From Micrasema longulum (lineage: Eukaryota > Arthropoda > Insecta > Trichoptera > Brachycentridae), in contig JAGVSM010000953.1 in the NCBI GenBank assembly GCA_022494885.1, positions 1-64,000 on the forward strand: DNA of 64,000 nucleotides. The letters are read 5' to 3'. Within the stretch, counting starts at the first letter, position 1; every line of letters begins with the position of its first letter. Below, piece after piece: positions 33,256 through 42,130 of the stretch. The notes beneath the pieces are model-generated. The model saw nothing but the letters and a program-made list of their open reading frames with translations. It searched no databases and was not told the origin of the DNA. A program made the translations under genes and the position numbers.

Positions 33256-33722
33256 AAGGTAATATTACAGTCATTCACCATTCTGGCATGTTTGAAATTG
33301 ACACTAGTCAATCAAGTCCTGTAAATGCCAAGACAAATATATTCCCTTCTCTTAGATTTTTTTCGTCTCTGCTGTAATGTATTAATATGAATACAATAAT
33401 TTATACGAACTCGAATTATCGTTAAATAAACATTAACATATTACAAAAGACAGGAAAAACATTTTACATAAGGGAATGTGGAAGTCTAGGCACACAGGGC
33501 TTATGACATGTCATTGGCTGGTTTAAGTGGCCACTTTATAATCGCGTAACATTCACCATTCCTTTGGCTCTTCTATCTGTTGACGTTTGTCAAGTTAAAG
33601 AGCTGAAGCCTTTATTGTTGCGGGTAAGATTCATTTGATTAAATTATTTCACCTTCATCTAGGCAACACCTGAAAATATTTTTCCATTGTAATACTTCTT
33701 CTTGAACCAGGTGGATTCATCA
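33256..33722. mobile_element. TIR family F, two partial copies in opposite orientations
   Basis: 33256-33372 carries the core in reverse (ATTCACCATTCTGGC, AGTCCTGTAAATGCCAAGAC). 33404-33722 carries it forward (GGGAATGTGGAAGTCTAGGC, CATTGGCTGGTTTAAGTGGC, GTAACATTCACCATT, AAGAGCTGAAGCCTTTATTG). It is non-coding. Confidence 0.6.
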
Positions 33723-33878
33723 ACAATGTTTTGAGTTCGTCCAAATTTTTGTAGACAAGGTCTGGATTCAAGCTTCTAAAAAGCTGTTAATGTTTAATAA
33801 TACAACAGACATGAAGAACATTTTACAGAAGGGAATGTCTACAAAAATTTTGACAAACTCAAAACATTGTTTTTAAAT
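33722..33878. mobile_element. TIR family F, short palindromic derivative
   Basis: AACAATGTTTTGAGTTCGTC then CAAATTTTTGTAGACA at the left returns as TGTCTACAAAAATTTTGACA then AACTCAAAACATTGTT at the right. That gives inverted ends of about 36 bases around a 80-90 bp middle. The ends are the same as the family F terminus at 56.3 kb. Confidence 0.7.
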
Positions 33879-34169
33879 AAACATTAGTTATAAATAATCA
33901 TTTTTAGGTGTTTCTAATAAAAAAAATATTATTTTCGACTGGCAGATAACGCCTCTTGAAATTTAGTCTAAACTCAAGAACATTGGTTTTCATTAAAAAA
34001 AAATTTTCAAGTATTTTTTTTTCAAATGAATTTGACAGGAAGGTAATCAAAGAAGAAAATCAATTTAAAAAAATATTTTTGAAAGAAATATAAGCATTTT
34101 ATAAGATTTATTGGTTAAATTATGCCTTCAGTAATCGTTTAAAAAAATATGTAAAGATATTTGTAATAT

Positions 34170-34735
34170 TTTGAATTTGTCCAAATGTTTGTAGACATGA
34201 ATACCTAGTATGTGATATAATTCGATCAGACGAATCTCTTCACATCAATAAAGGTTCTAGCTCTTAACTAACACAACAAAACCAACGGATGGGACAATTG
34301 AAGAAATATGGATTTTTAAACAGAGGCAAAATGGTGAATGTTACAAAGTGTAAATAAAGTAAATACCTAGACTTCCATATTTTACTATCTAAAATGTTCT
34401 CCATCCCTTTTGTTATTTGTTAAAGTATTTGTTTTCCACAAAAGAACGAAAACCAACTATTCGAAGAATTGAAGAAAAATGGCAGTTCAAACATGGCACA
34501 TTGGTGAATGCTACACAGTGTGAAAAATCGCCACATTAACTAGCCAATGGCAAGTCATACGCCCTGTAAATGCCTAGACTTCCATATTACCTTAAAAACG
34601 TTCTCTTTCTGCAGTGAAATGTTAAAGTGTGTACGTATACCTAAGTCATACGCCCTGTAAATGCCTAGACTTCCATATTACCTTAAAAACGTTCTCTTTC
34701 TGCAGTGTAATGTTAAAGTGTGTACGTATACCTAA
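34170..34735 (-). mobile_element. TIR family F, stacked reverse-orientation cores with a 91-bp tandem duplication
   Basis: It opens with TGAATTTGTCCAAATGTTTG. It then holds two successive reverse cores (from about 34270 and 34455), each with AATTGAAGAAA, GGTGAATG and CCTAGACTTCCATATT. The segment 34552-34642 (AAGTCATACGCCCTGTAAAT ... GTACGTATACCT) is repeated at once at 34643-34733 with a single visible base change. Confidence 0.7.
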
Positions 34736-34773
34736 TTTTATGGTAAAAATAAATTGATTTAATAAAAAATGTG

Positions 34774-34937
34774 TTATAGAAATAAAAGGCTAGTGATACT
34801 TCAATCCACAAATTTGAAATATCCAGTGACCGGTTTCATCGCTTTTGTGATTGGAAGATGTCGCGAAAGCGATGAAACCGGTCACTGGATAATTCAAATT
34901 AGTGAATTAAAATTTCACTCGTCTTTTGTTTCAATAA
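34774..34937. mobile_element. Foldback element family H, short palindromic copy
   Basis: TTATAGAAATAAAAG, AGTGATACTTCAATCCACAA and ATATCCAGTGACCGGTTTCA TCGC are mirrored by GCGATGAAACCGGTCACTGG AT, then CACTCGTCTTTTG. It is almost wholly a hairpin of about 164 bp with a small loop. The 35.8 kb copy shares the ends. Confidence 0.75.
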
Positions 34938-35778
34938 TAAATTACAATGAACTTCGATCAAGAATTTTCACTTAAACAAATTTAAGTGTTTTACTAAAAA
35001 ATTGTTTTATTTGGCACAATTGTTTTTTTGGTCTATCTGAAATCATAAAACACAATGGGTGAGCGTTTTTTTTGTATTTCCCGCTTTTTATATTTGGGAT
35101 GAAAAAACTCGACGTAAGTATCGCTAATCTAGACTTAAAATTAAACTATACAACCAAACAGGCTTTTTTCCCTGGCGCCAATACATAATTTTTCAGACCT
35201 ATGATCATCTTAATATCGAAATCGTAACCTTTTTAATATCGTGCATTTATCTTGTACAAAAATATTATTTTGAGTGGGAAGGCAAACGTTTTGTTACACC
35301 ATGAGTAATAATAGACATTGTGATAATTATTATTCATTCAAATACGTTTTTCTATGCTTATGTCTGCCAAATTTAAATACGCCTCCTGAATATTGCTGAT
35401 GATTTCTTCCCAATACTTTTCTTATTAATCTTAGTCATTGTGGTAGTCACTCTGTCATTTCAAATGATTTCTCATTACATGTTAAAATCGTCTTAAAGTA
35501 ATTGATGAAAAATTCAGCTAACCCCTAAAAGTAATTTTTCATTTATGTATTTTATTAAGCCTTATTAAGTTAATTCATAACATCTTAAAAAACTAATATA
35601 AACTTTTAATAACATTACAATTTTTATCGCAATTTCTCAAGATGCATGTATCCATGGTGATATTATGCAATCGTGCATTTGTGAAAATATTGAGCAGTGT
35701 GTTTATTTAGGTTTAACTATTGATTGTAAAACATTTAAGTTTGTAAGGGAAAATTCTTGATGGAAGTTCATTGTAATT
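34938..35778. other. AT-rich stretch, nothing recognised
   Basis: I see no supported frame or repeat. Confidence 0.4.
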
Positions 35779-36113
35779 TATTATATAAATAAAAAACGAG
35801 TGATACTTCAATCCACAAATTTGGAATATCCATGGGACACTAAAAATAAAATACTTAAACTCATTAAAATAGCATTATATCAACTCAGTTTACCCGAAAA
35901 AAAATTGATAATGATCCTTAAGATAAAAATAACTTTATTTAATTTACTTTCATATGATTTTGAATTATCTATCCTTACCTCTGTTTTGTATAAATACATT
36001 GAACTCCTTAATAAAGATAACAGTCTCGAAGATGTCGCAAAAGCGATGAAACCGGTCACTGGATATTCCAAATTTGTGGATTATAGTATCACTCGTCTTT
36101 TATTTGTATAATA
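35779..36113. mobile_element. Foldback element family H, long copy
   Basis: The ends TATTATATAAATAAAAAACG AGTGATACTTCAATCCACAA and their reverse complement at 36041-36113 form inverted repeats of about 55 bases. The right arm also keeps GATGTCGCAAAAGCGATGAA ACCGGTCACTGG, which the left arm lacks. The middle is AT-rich, and a 103-residue frame across it looks like chance. A LINE fragment begins right at its right edge. Confidence 0.7.
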
Positions 36114-36630
36114 TATTGATTGTAATTTTAAATGGGATGCATATATTAGAAAATTGTGTAAGCGATCAAGAGCAATAAGTAATATAATGTGTATATTAAA
36201 ATATTATGTTCCTGTTAATACGTTACAAATTATTTATTTATGTCTCTCTGAATCAATTATACGATACGCTATAACTTCCTGGGGGTTATGAAGTGTATTA
36301 ACTAATATGAATTTTATTCAAACTTTACAAAATTCTATGATCAAATTGCCACTACATAAAGATTTATACCGCCAGAGACACAATATTTCAATATCATTGA
36401 TGTATAAATCTGTAAATAAATTATCTGTTAGGGCTCTACTTTGGTACAAATTAATTTGTCAGCATGCGTCGCACTCCGAGTATAAACACAAGTTGGTACA
36501 TGATTACAACACCAGGTGTACTAGTATGGAAGGGCTAGCTGTTCCTAGATATTGCAATAAATATGGAAAAAGGACACTGCAATACAGTATACCTAAAATA
36601 TTACACATGTTACCAAACAATATTAGTTAA
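36114..36630 (+). mobile_element. 5'-truncated LINE, ORF2 C-terminal region
   Basis: The plus strand encodes NFKWDAYIRKLCKRSRAISN, then LCLSESIIRYAITSWG, a stop, and after 36307 a frame with SMIKLPLHKDLYRQ, HDYNTRCTSMEGLAVPR and YSIPKILHMLPNNIS ending at 36630. These are the post-catalytic motifs of a jockey/CR1-type reverse-transcriptase ORF. A single stop separates the two parts. Confidence 0.75.
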
Positions 36631-36719
36631 TAGAAGTTAGCTCAAATTATGGTTAGTAGAAAAAAAATTTTTGCATTAGTGATAGTTTTTAATTTTTGAT
36701 AATGTAATAGGTATGTAAT

Positions 36720-37350
36720 ATTTATTTATTTATTTATTATTTATACGGCCTAAGCCAATTACAACGGTTACCTGAAGAAACATATATGCAAGAAACTGAA
36801 CAAAAAGAACATAAAACTATTTAGCAAAGACAAACAAGGGCAAAATAATAATTGTATACAATATATTAAAAAAAACGAAAGACCTAAAACTTTGAGCTAA
36901 ACCATGCCAATCCAACTTCATCCCACACTGTTTAGTCGCGAAGAGATCTACGAAAAGCCGGAAGATCCATCCCAAAAAATTCCAAGTCGTCTGATGAATT
37001 GACTAATCTACACATTCTGGACATTGGGGCATAAAAACCAAAGTTGCTCTTAGAAGATTTTATAAACAGTAGATTTTGACTTCTGGTGACACGGTTGGGA
37101 ACATGAAAATAAATTGATTGCAACAGAGATGGGACATCACTTAAAGCATTAAGTATTTTGAAAATGCATATAAGGTCCATCTCAGTTCTACGTCTCTCCA
37201 ATGAAGACAGATTAAGAGATTGCTCTATTTCAAAATAGGAATAATTACCCCTTTGTAATCCGAGCAACCATTCCACTTTTCTTAGAAAACGGTGTTAGAC
37301 AGACTCGATATGGGCAATATGAGTCCTGTAGAATGGATATATGTAATATT
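36720..37350 (-). mobile_element. Jockey/CR1-like LINE, C-terminus, 3' UTR and tail, copy 2
   Basis: The plus strand starts with a (TTTA)n tail (36720-36745), then the 3' UTR (TATACGGCCTAAGCCAATTA). On the minus strand the ORF runs from about 37330: THIAHIESV, a stop, HRFLRKVEWLLGLQRG, YFEIEQSLNLSSLERRRTEM, then TRSQNLLFIKSSKSNFGFYA. It is the sister of 15182-15778 and better preserved. The open part is 37276-36932. Confidence 0.8.
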
Positions 37351-37735
37351 TTTCAAGTAAAATTAATATTAATGTTGGTTAAGTATGAATAATCGAAGCA
37401 ATTTGTAAGAACCTGCTGACGAGTTGTATGTATGCAACTCAGCAGGACTTTAGTTTAAGACTATTTCGTACAAAAATTTGAAAATTACATTAATTTTTTT
37501 TTTTTTCAAATTAAATTGAAATATTTCAATGTTTTCTTTTTCTTTTATTTCTTCAGGTAACTCATTGTACAGCTTCTATCCCTTGTACAATGAGTTTTGA
37601 AACTCTAATTTTCTCCTCGTCGGTAATCCTTTTTTTTTATCCCTAGTTTCATGTGTATGACATCGAAGGTTAAATTTGATAATATTTTTTATTTTATCTT
37701 TAATTGATCGAAAAAAGAAAATGAATAAGTATCTA

Positions 37736-38090
37736 TCATCATCATCATAAGCCCATCATCATCAAACCATCATCATCATTAGCCAAGACTCCTGGCTGTA
37801 TCCAGGTGTCTCCTCTACTCTTGGCGGTCTTCTGCTCTTCCTTTCCAGTTCCCCACTACCAGCGTTGTCGTATCCGTGCTGATGCAGTCCATCCATCGCA
37901 TTTCGGGCCTTCCTGATCTACGTCGTCCTTATGGCACACAGAGATTTAGGTGTTTTACGGGGTTATAGTCGTTCATACTAATTATATAGCCAACCTACCT
38001 CGAACATCCGGGAACTGATCACATCGGGCACTCCATAGGTATCGTATAGGCTCCCTATTCTGCCCAGATAAGCTTCAAAGTGGCAATTGC
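37736..38090 (-). repeat. Repeat with ATC-trinucleotide tail, likely LINE or SINE 3' end
   Basis: The plus strand opens with several ATC runs (37736-37785), followed by CCAAGACTCCTGGCTGTATC and CAGGTGTCTCCTCTACTC. A GAT-type tail on the minus strand is the 3' end style of RTE elements and the SINEs they move. The body to about 38090 is less AT-rich, with no frame I recognise. Confidence 0.45.
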
Positions 38091-38291
38091 AAATTTTACT
38101 AGAGATTACTCCATAATGATTTGCCCATCTAAAATCTTTTTTTATCAAAAAAATGTTTTGTTTTTAAGATAATGTCTAATATACGAAAAGCTGAAATGAC
38201 TTGTTGGCTTAGTAAATATGTGAGGCTATCAAATATATATTACATAAGTAGAAAAACGTTTTTTTTCTGTTACAACTTTTAGGCATAGCAA

Positions 38292-38535
38292 GGCCCCGAT
38301 TACAATGGGAAGTTAACAGAGTTATCTTCGACTGTCTATAAAGAAAAACCGATAATTGTGTTCGATAATGAGTATATTTGCATGAAAATTTGAAGTATCT
38401 ACTTCAGTAACCTTTAATTCAACATGTTTAGAAGAAAAAATTGTATACGTATTCTGCTTTTCATACAGAAAACATTACTTTCATTTGTAAATAAAATTGA
38501 AGATAAATTAAAACTTCCCATTGTAATCGGGGCCC
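38292..38535 (+). mobile_element. MITE family G, copy 1
   Basis: Left GGCCCCGATTACAATGGGAA GTTAAC and right AACTTCCCATTGTAATCGGG GCCC are terminal inverted repeats of about 25 bases. The core includes AGTTATCTTCGACTG, ACCGATAATTGTG and TTTTCATACAGAAAAC. It is about 244 bp. A small plus frame over its right half is a shadow. Confidence 0.8.
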
Positions 38536-39190
38536 AGGGCAGTATTGTAGCGACGACGCCAATAGTTGTTTTCTTTCACAGGCCCATAGACAACTCTGAT
38601 AAACTTCAATGCTGCAATGGTTTTCTGAATATTCATTGTCGTAATTTTGAATTCGTATCCACCCACCCTAATTTAACCTGGCCGTCTCGATTGGAACGAT
38701 ACATGTGAAATGGGCCTCATTCCAGTTCGACAAATAATGCGCTCTATTCCCCGAGCAACAAATTATTTATTGGTTATCAATACGTTTGTTTCGTGTTAAC
38801 AAATTTGAGTTGAAACCATTTAACATGTCTCCAGTTACGGCGATTGGAAAAATCAGCATCGTGGATCATAAATTCCCTTCTCGGTAAGTAATGAAGGTAC
38901 CGCCCGTACATCAATACTGTTACAAATCGACTCGTAATATAACACGATGGGATGAAAATCACCGTGCCGCATAATGAATTGGAAGAAAGGAGACACGAAT
39001 TACTAAAGGAATGCGCATACATCCTTAGTTCGCACGAATTATTGCCAATAATATTGCCAGGCGAAGTCACTCAATTCAATTGTATGTAAGGCAGTAAAAT
39101 TTTTTTATGATATGGAAAAAAACATTTATGAAGGAAAAAAACATCAATGTATATAAACAACTTAAACACATTTAAATAAAATAAATAAAA
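38536..39190. other. Unassigned stretch
   Basis: Composition is more balanced (38550-39070), with a 97-residue minus frame (38777-39070) that I do not recognise. Possibly unique host sequence. Confidence 0.3.
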
Positions 39191-39192
39191 AA

Positions 39193-39370
39193 GTATTTAT
39201 TTATTTATTTGACACTTTATATACATATACAATATATATACATATAAGGCCGGGCATATTGCCTGCTACATTCCCGTATGTAAAATGTTCTTCCTGTCTG
39301 TTGTTATATGTTAATGTTTATTCAACAATAATTCGAGTTTGTCTAAATTATTGTATTCATATTAATACAT
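39193..39370 (-). repeat. LINE 3' end fused to a family F piece
   Basis: (TTTA)n then GACACTTTATATACATATAC and GGGCATATTGCC mark a minus-strand LINE 3' end. From about 39270 the sequence changes to the family F edge (GTAAAATGTTCTTCCTGTCT, AATTCGAGTTTGTCTAAAT), a reverse complement of 33404-33475. Confidence 0.5.
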
Positions 39371-39625
39371 TATTTATTATTTATTTATTTGACACTTTAT
39401 ATATGTACATATGCAATATATATATATACATATAAGGGCGGGCATATTGCCTGAAGGCAATTTCTTCCTACCCCCAAACCGTTCAGTTTGAGAAAATTAT
39501 AAATACATGGACACATTGAATCTTACAATTTTATACAAAAATTGAAAGCAAAGATTAACAAAAATAAATATACATAAAAAAAAATAACACTATACTATGA
39601 AGAGAAGAGAGGGGATGGGATGGAA
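39371..39625 (-). repeat. LINE 3' region, second tandem (TTTA)n end
   Basis: It again starts (TTTA)n and GACACTTTATATATGTACAT, then GGGCGGGCATATTGCC, AATTTCTTCCTACCC and CAGTTTGAGAAAAT, matching 31545-31760. Confidence 0.55.
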
Positions 39626-39769
39626 AGAAGAAATATAAAGGAACAATTTCAATATTTAGATAGTGACATTTCAATCTTGACTTAAATATAAATAAATTTT
39701 TCTCTAACATTAGTGGGTAGATTATTCTTTAAAAAATTACCTTGTTCTTAACCTCTTGTTTTTTATTTT

Positions 39770-39860
39770 GTCTACACACCGGTTTCATAGCTACACACAG
39801 CTCGTGTAGCTTAGAAACCGGACGGTAGAAAAAAAAATAAGTGGGTAAACACAAAGTTGT
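39770..39860. repeat. Repeat R, hairpin-bearing copy
   Basis: ACCGGTTTCATAGCTACACA and TGTGTAGCTTAGAAACCGG-type sequence (39778-39822) form a hairpin, followed by CGGTAGAAAAAAAAATAAGT. Other copies are at 44.53 kb and, reversed, at 52.84 kb. Confidence 0.5.
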
Positions 39861-39899
39861 TTTTTATTTAATTTTTTTTATTGGAAAATAATTTTTTGG

Positions 39900-40032
39900 G
39901 TTCTTATGATTTACCCAAATATTTCACTTTAAGGGCCATTTTTAACGAGCTGTAAATAACTCCCTAATAGAAAATGGGAATCAAGGTGGGGTAGACTGGA
40001 ATTCGAACCACGGACCTTTGAGCCGTGAGTCC
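39900..40032 (-). mobile_element. SINE family 3, copy 6, truncated in the head
   Basis: TTCTTATGATTTACCCAAAT, GAGCTGTAAATAACTCCC, ATAGAAAATGGGAATC, GAATTCGAACCACGGACCTT and GAGCCGTGAGTCC follow the family order, then stop. The next base begins a LINE fragment. Confidence 0.65.
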
Positions 40033-40165
40033 GTTGTTTGAGTTTAATTAAGGATAAGATGTTACGTATCGACTTGAAGATATGGGAAAGTTTTCTAATT
40101 TTTTGTGTTATATTTTGTATGTGTTCTGTCCATTTAAATCTACTTAATCCAGTAACCATTTTATT
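40033..40165 (-). mobile_element. Internal LINE fragment nearly identical to 16.8 kb
   Basis: The minus strand reads FKWTEHIQNITQKIRKLSHI then FKSIRNILSLIKLKQ. Over about 110 bases it matches 16785-16893 with only a few changes, one being Lys where the 16.8 kb copy has a stop. Both ends are abrupt. Confidence 0.7.
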
Positions 40166-40727
40166 ACAAATTTATTTAATTGAATTCGCGTCATGCGTTG
40201 AACGAATAAAAAAGCTTTAATTGGGATTATCCCGTAAATTGTTTTAATGACTGTCATTTTGTCGGTTAAGCCTCGACATGTAATATTAAATATATCAAAC
40301 CTCAATATTCTGTCAAATTTGTCACCAGTTCCCGGTAACGCCTATCACCGCCCGCTCCCGGGTGACGAGTCGTCTTGTGATTCATTCCCGAATCTCTACT
40401 GCGAGCAGCAGCGCAGCATCTTGAGTTGTCTCGCCCACGAAGTATCACGAATACAGGTGGCGCCAGGGTACGCCTCAATAAATCACGCGATCACCGATTC
40501 CTTTCGCTATTCCGTTACCCGTCACTTCCCCGTATATGGAACTGCGATTATTGAAAATTATGACACGGGCGTTATTATGTTTTCGGCGTCCTAACTCCCG
40601 GCTAAAACTTGATCAGTTCGTCTCTTACTAATGCGAGAAAGTCCCTACTTATAAACTCGTGCATAATCATGTATGATAGTTATTTATGTATGGCTTTTGT
40701 TCTTTTTTGTAGCACTGTATATTCAGT
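40166..40727. other. Unassigned; unrecognised ORF of 115 codons at 40247-40594
   Basis: 40320-40600 is clearly richer in G+C than its surroundings and is open on the plus strand (YHRPLPGDESSCDSF, LSCLAHEVSRIQVAPGYASI). I know no family like this, and there is no splice or start context I trust. It could be a piece of an unknown repeat or an old exon. Confidence 0.2.
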
Positions 40728-40802
40728 TTTCAAGATTGATTAACGTTTATTCTTCAAAATATTTGTAGACAAGACTCGATTCCACCTCCTAGGGAATTAG
40801 TT
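40728..40802 (+). mobile_element. TIR family F, terminal fragment
   Basis: ATATTTGTAGACAAGACTCG then ATTCCACCTCCTAGGGA matches both ends of the 56.3 kb element. Confidence 0.45.
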
Positions 40803-40860
40803 ATCGAGACCATCTTTAATTTATTCAATAAAACACTAGACCACTTGAATTTATTTTGGA

Positions 40861-41345
40861 GCACTACTATATAGTAAAAACTCTCCTCAGACCGGTCATT
40901 ATTATGGTGCCGAATGCTGGGTTATGACCAAAAGATAAGAAAATATGGTATTAGTATTCGAAAGAAAAATATTAAGGAAGATATTTGGCGCTCTCAACCA
41001 AAACGGAGCGTGGAGGAGACGGTTTAATCATGAATTAGAGGCACTGTATGACGAACCCAACATTGCACAACTCATCAAAATAAGAAGATTACAATGGTTG
41101 GGCCATGTGCACAGAATGAATGATAACCGCACCCCAAAAAAGATTCTTTATACCACTCCGGACGGCAGATGAAGCAGAGGCAGACCAAAATTAAGATGGC
41201 TGGATAATGTGGAAAGTGACATTAGAGCGATTGGCCTGACGAACTGGAGAAGAGCCGCGGGGGGCATGGACGAATAGAGACAAATTCTGGAGGAGGCCAG
41301 GGCCCACAACGGGTTGTAGCGCCACTGATGATGATGATGAACATA
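40861..41345 (+). mobile_element. LINE ORF2 C-terminal fragment with ATG-repeat tail
   Basis: The plus strand reads YGAECWVMTKR, ERKILRKIFGALNQ, NHELEALYDEPNIAQLIKIR, LQWLGHVHRMNDN, a stop, SRGRPKLRWLDNVESDIRAI and ILEEARAHNGL. This is the conserved tail of a different LINE subfamily from the one at 11.4 kb. It ends in GATGATGATGATG (41328-41340), an RTE-style microsatellite tail. Stops at 41170 and 41276 make it dead. Confidence 0.75.
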
Positions 41346-41413
41346 TAGTAATTTTCGTCAAGTGCAGATCTTTCTATCTACAGGTGTAGTTATCAGGTTT
41401 TTTTAAACTTCAC

Positions 41414-41652
41414 CAGGGCCTACAATGGGACGTTAACAGAGTTATCTTCGACTTATAAAGAAAAACCGATATTTGTGTAAGAAAATGAGTATATTTGCAT
41501 GAACAGTATCTTCGTCGGTAACCTATAATTTATTGAACGTGTTTAGAAGAAAGCATTATATGCATATTCTACTTTTCATACAGAAAACTCAATTTTACTT
41601 TGTAGATAAATTTTAAGATGAATGTTAACTTCCCATTGTAATCGGAGCCCAG
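41414..41652 (+). mobile_element. MITE family G, copy 2 (left of a tandem pair)
   Basis: CAGGGCCTACAATGGGACGT TAACAG at the left and GTTAACTTCCCATTGTAATC GGAGCCC at the right, with the same core words as at 38.3 kb. Confidence 0.75.
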
Positions 41653-41877
41653 GGCCGCGATTACTAACGCTCTCTTTATCGGTACATATCGAGACGGTAT
41701 AAAGTCTAATCGATATTTATGAACGCAAATGTATATTTGTCGTTTTCGTCGGTAACCTATAATTCAAATGCATGCATGCATATTCAATTTTTCATACAGA
41801 AAACTTGATTTTACTTCGTTGTTAAAATTGAAGATAAATGTTGACTTTCCATTGTAATACGGGCCCAGATAATGATC
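41650..41877 (+). mobile_element. MITE family G, copy 3 (right of a tandem pair)
   Basis: It starts CAGGGCCGCGATTACTAACG C immediately where copy 2 ends. It shares ATATCGAGACGGTATAAAG with the 20.9 kb copy and ends ACTTTCCATTGTAATACGGG CCC. Confidence 0.75.
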
Positions 41878-42004
41878 TTTACTCCAAAATAATAATATGT
41901 TGTCTTATAATAAAGTGCTGTATTTAATAAATGTAATTATGTTATTCCACAAAGTCAATAAATAATATACTAGACCATATTTGCTTTTAAGTCTAAGTAT
42001 TTGA

Positions 42005-42130
42005 AGAGCCCGGATACTGAGTGTAGGGCGAGTGCTTTCATATATATTGCTTAATCTCTTTTTCCACGCCCAAGTTCTAAAAATATCGCCCTATTAGGTA
42101 AGGGGCGAGCGCTCTCACATACTCTGTTTT
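42005..42130 (+). repeat. Direct repeat pair, ~25 bases
   Basis: GGGCGAGTGCTTTCATATAT (about 42027) and GGGCGAGCGCTCTCACATAC (about 42102) are direct repeats about 75 bases apart, each preceded by TGTAG/GTAAG-like sequence. The family is unknown. Confidence 0.4.

Noticed and set aside
35800..36111. 103-codon plus ORF
   Set aside because: Both its ends lie in the inverted repeats of foldback element H and the middle is AT-rich without motifs.
39193..39440. CRISPR-like or satellite array from the twice-repeated GACACTTTATATA block
   Set aside because: There are only two units, with (TTTA)n starts and different downstream sequence; they are LINE 3' ends.
41328..41340. ATG microsatellite as an independent locus
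   Set aside because: It is the 3' tail of the LINE fragment at 40861-41345.
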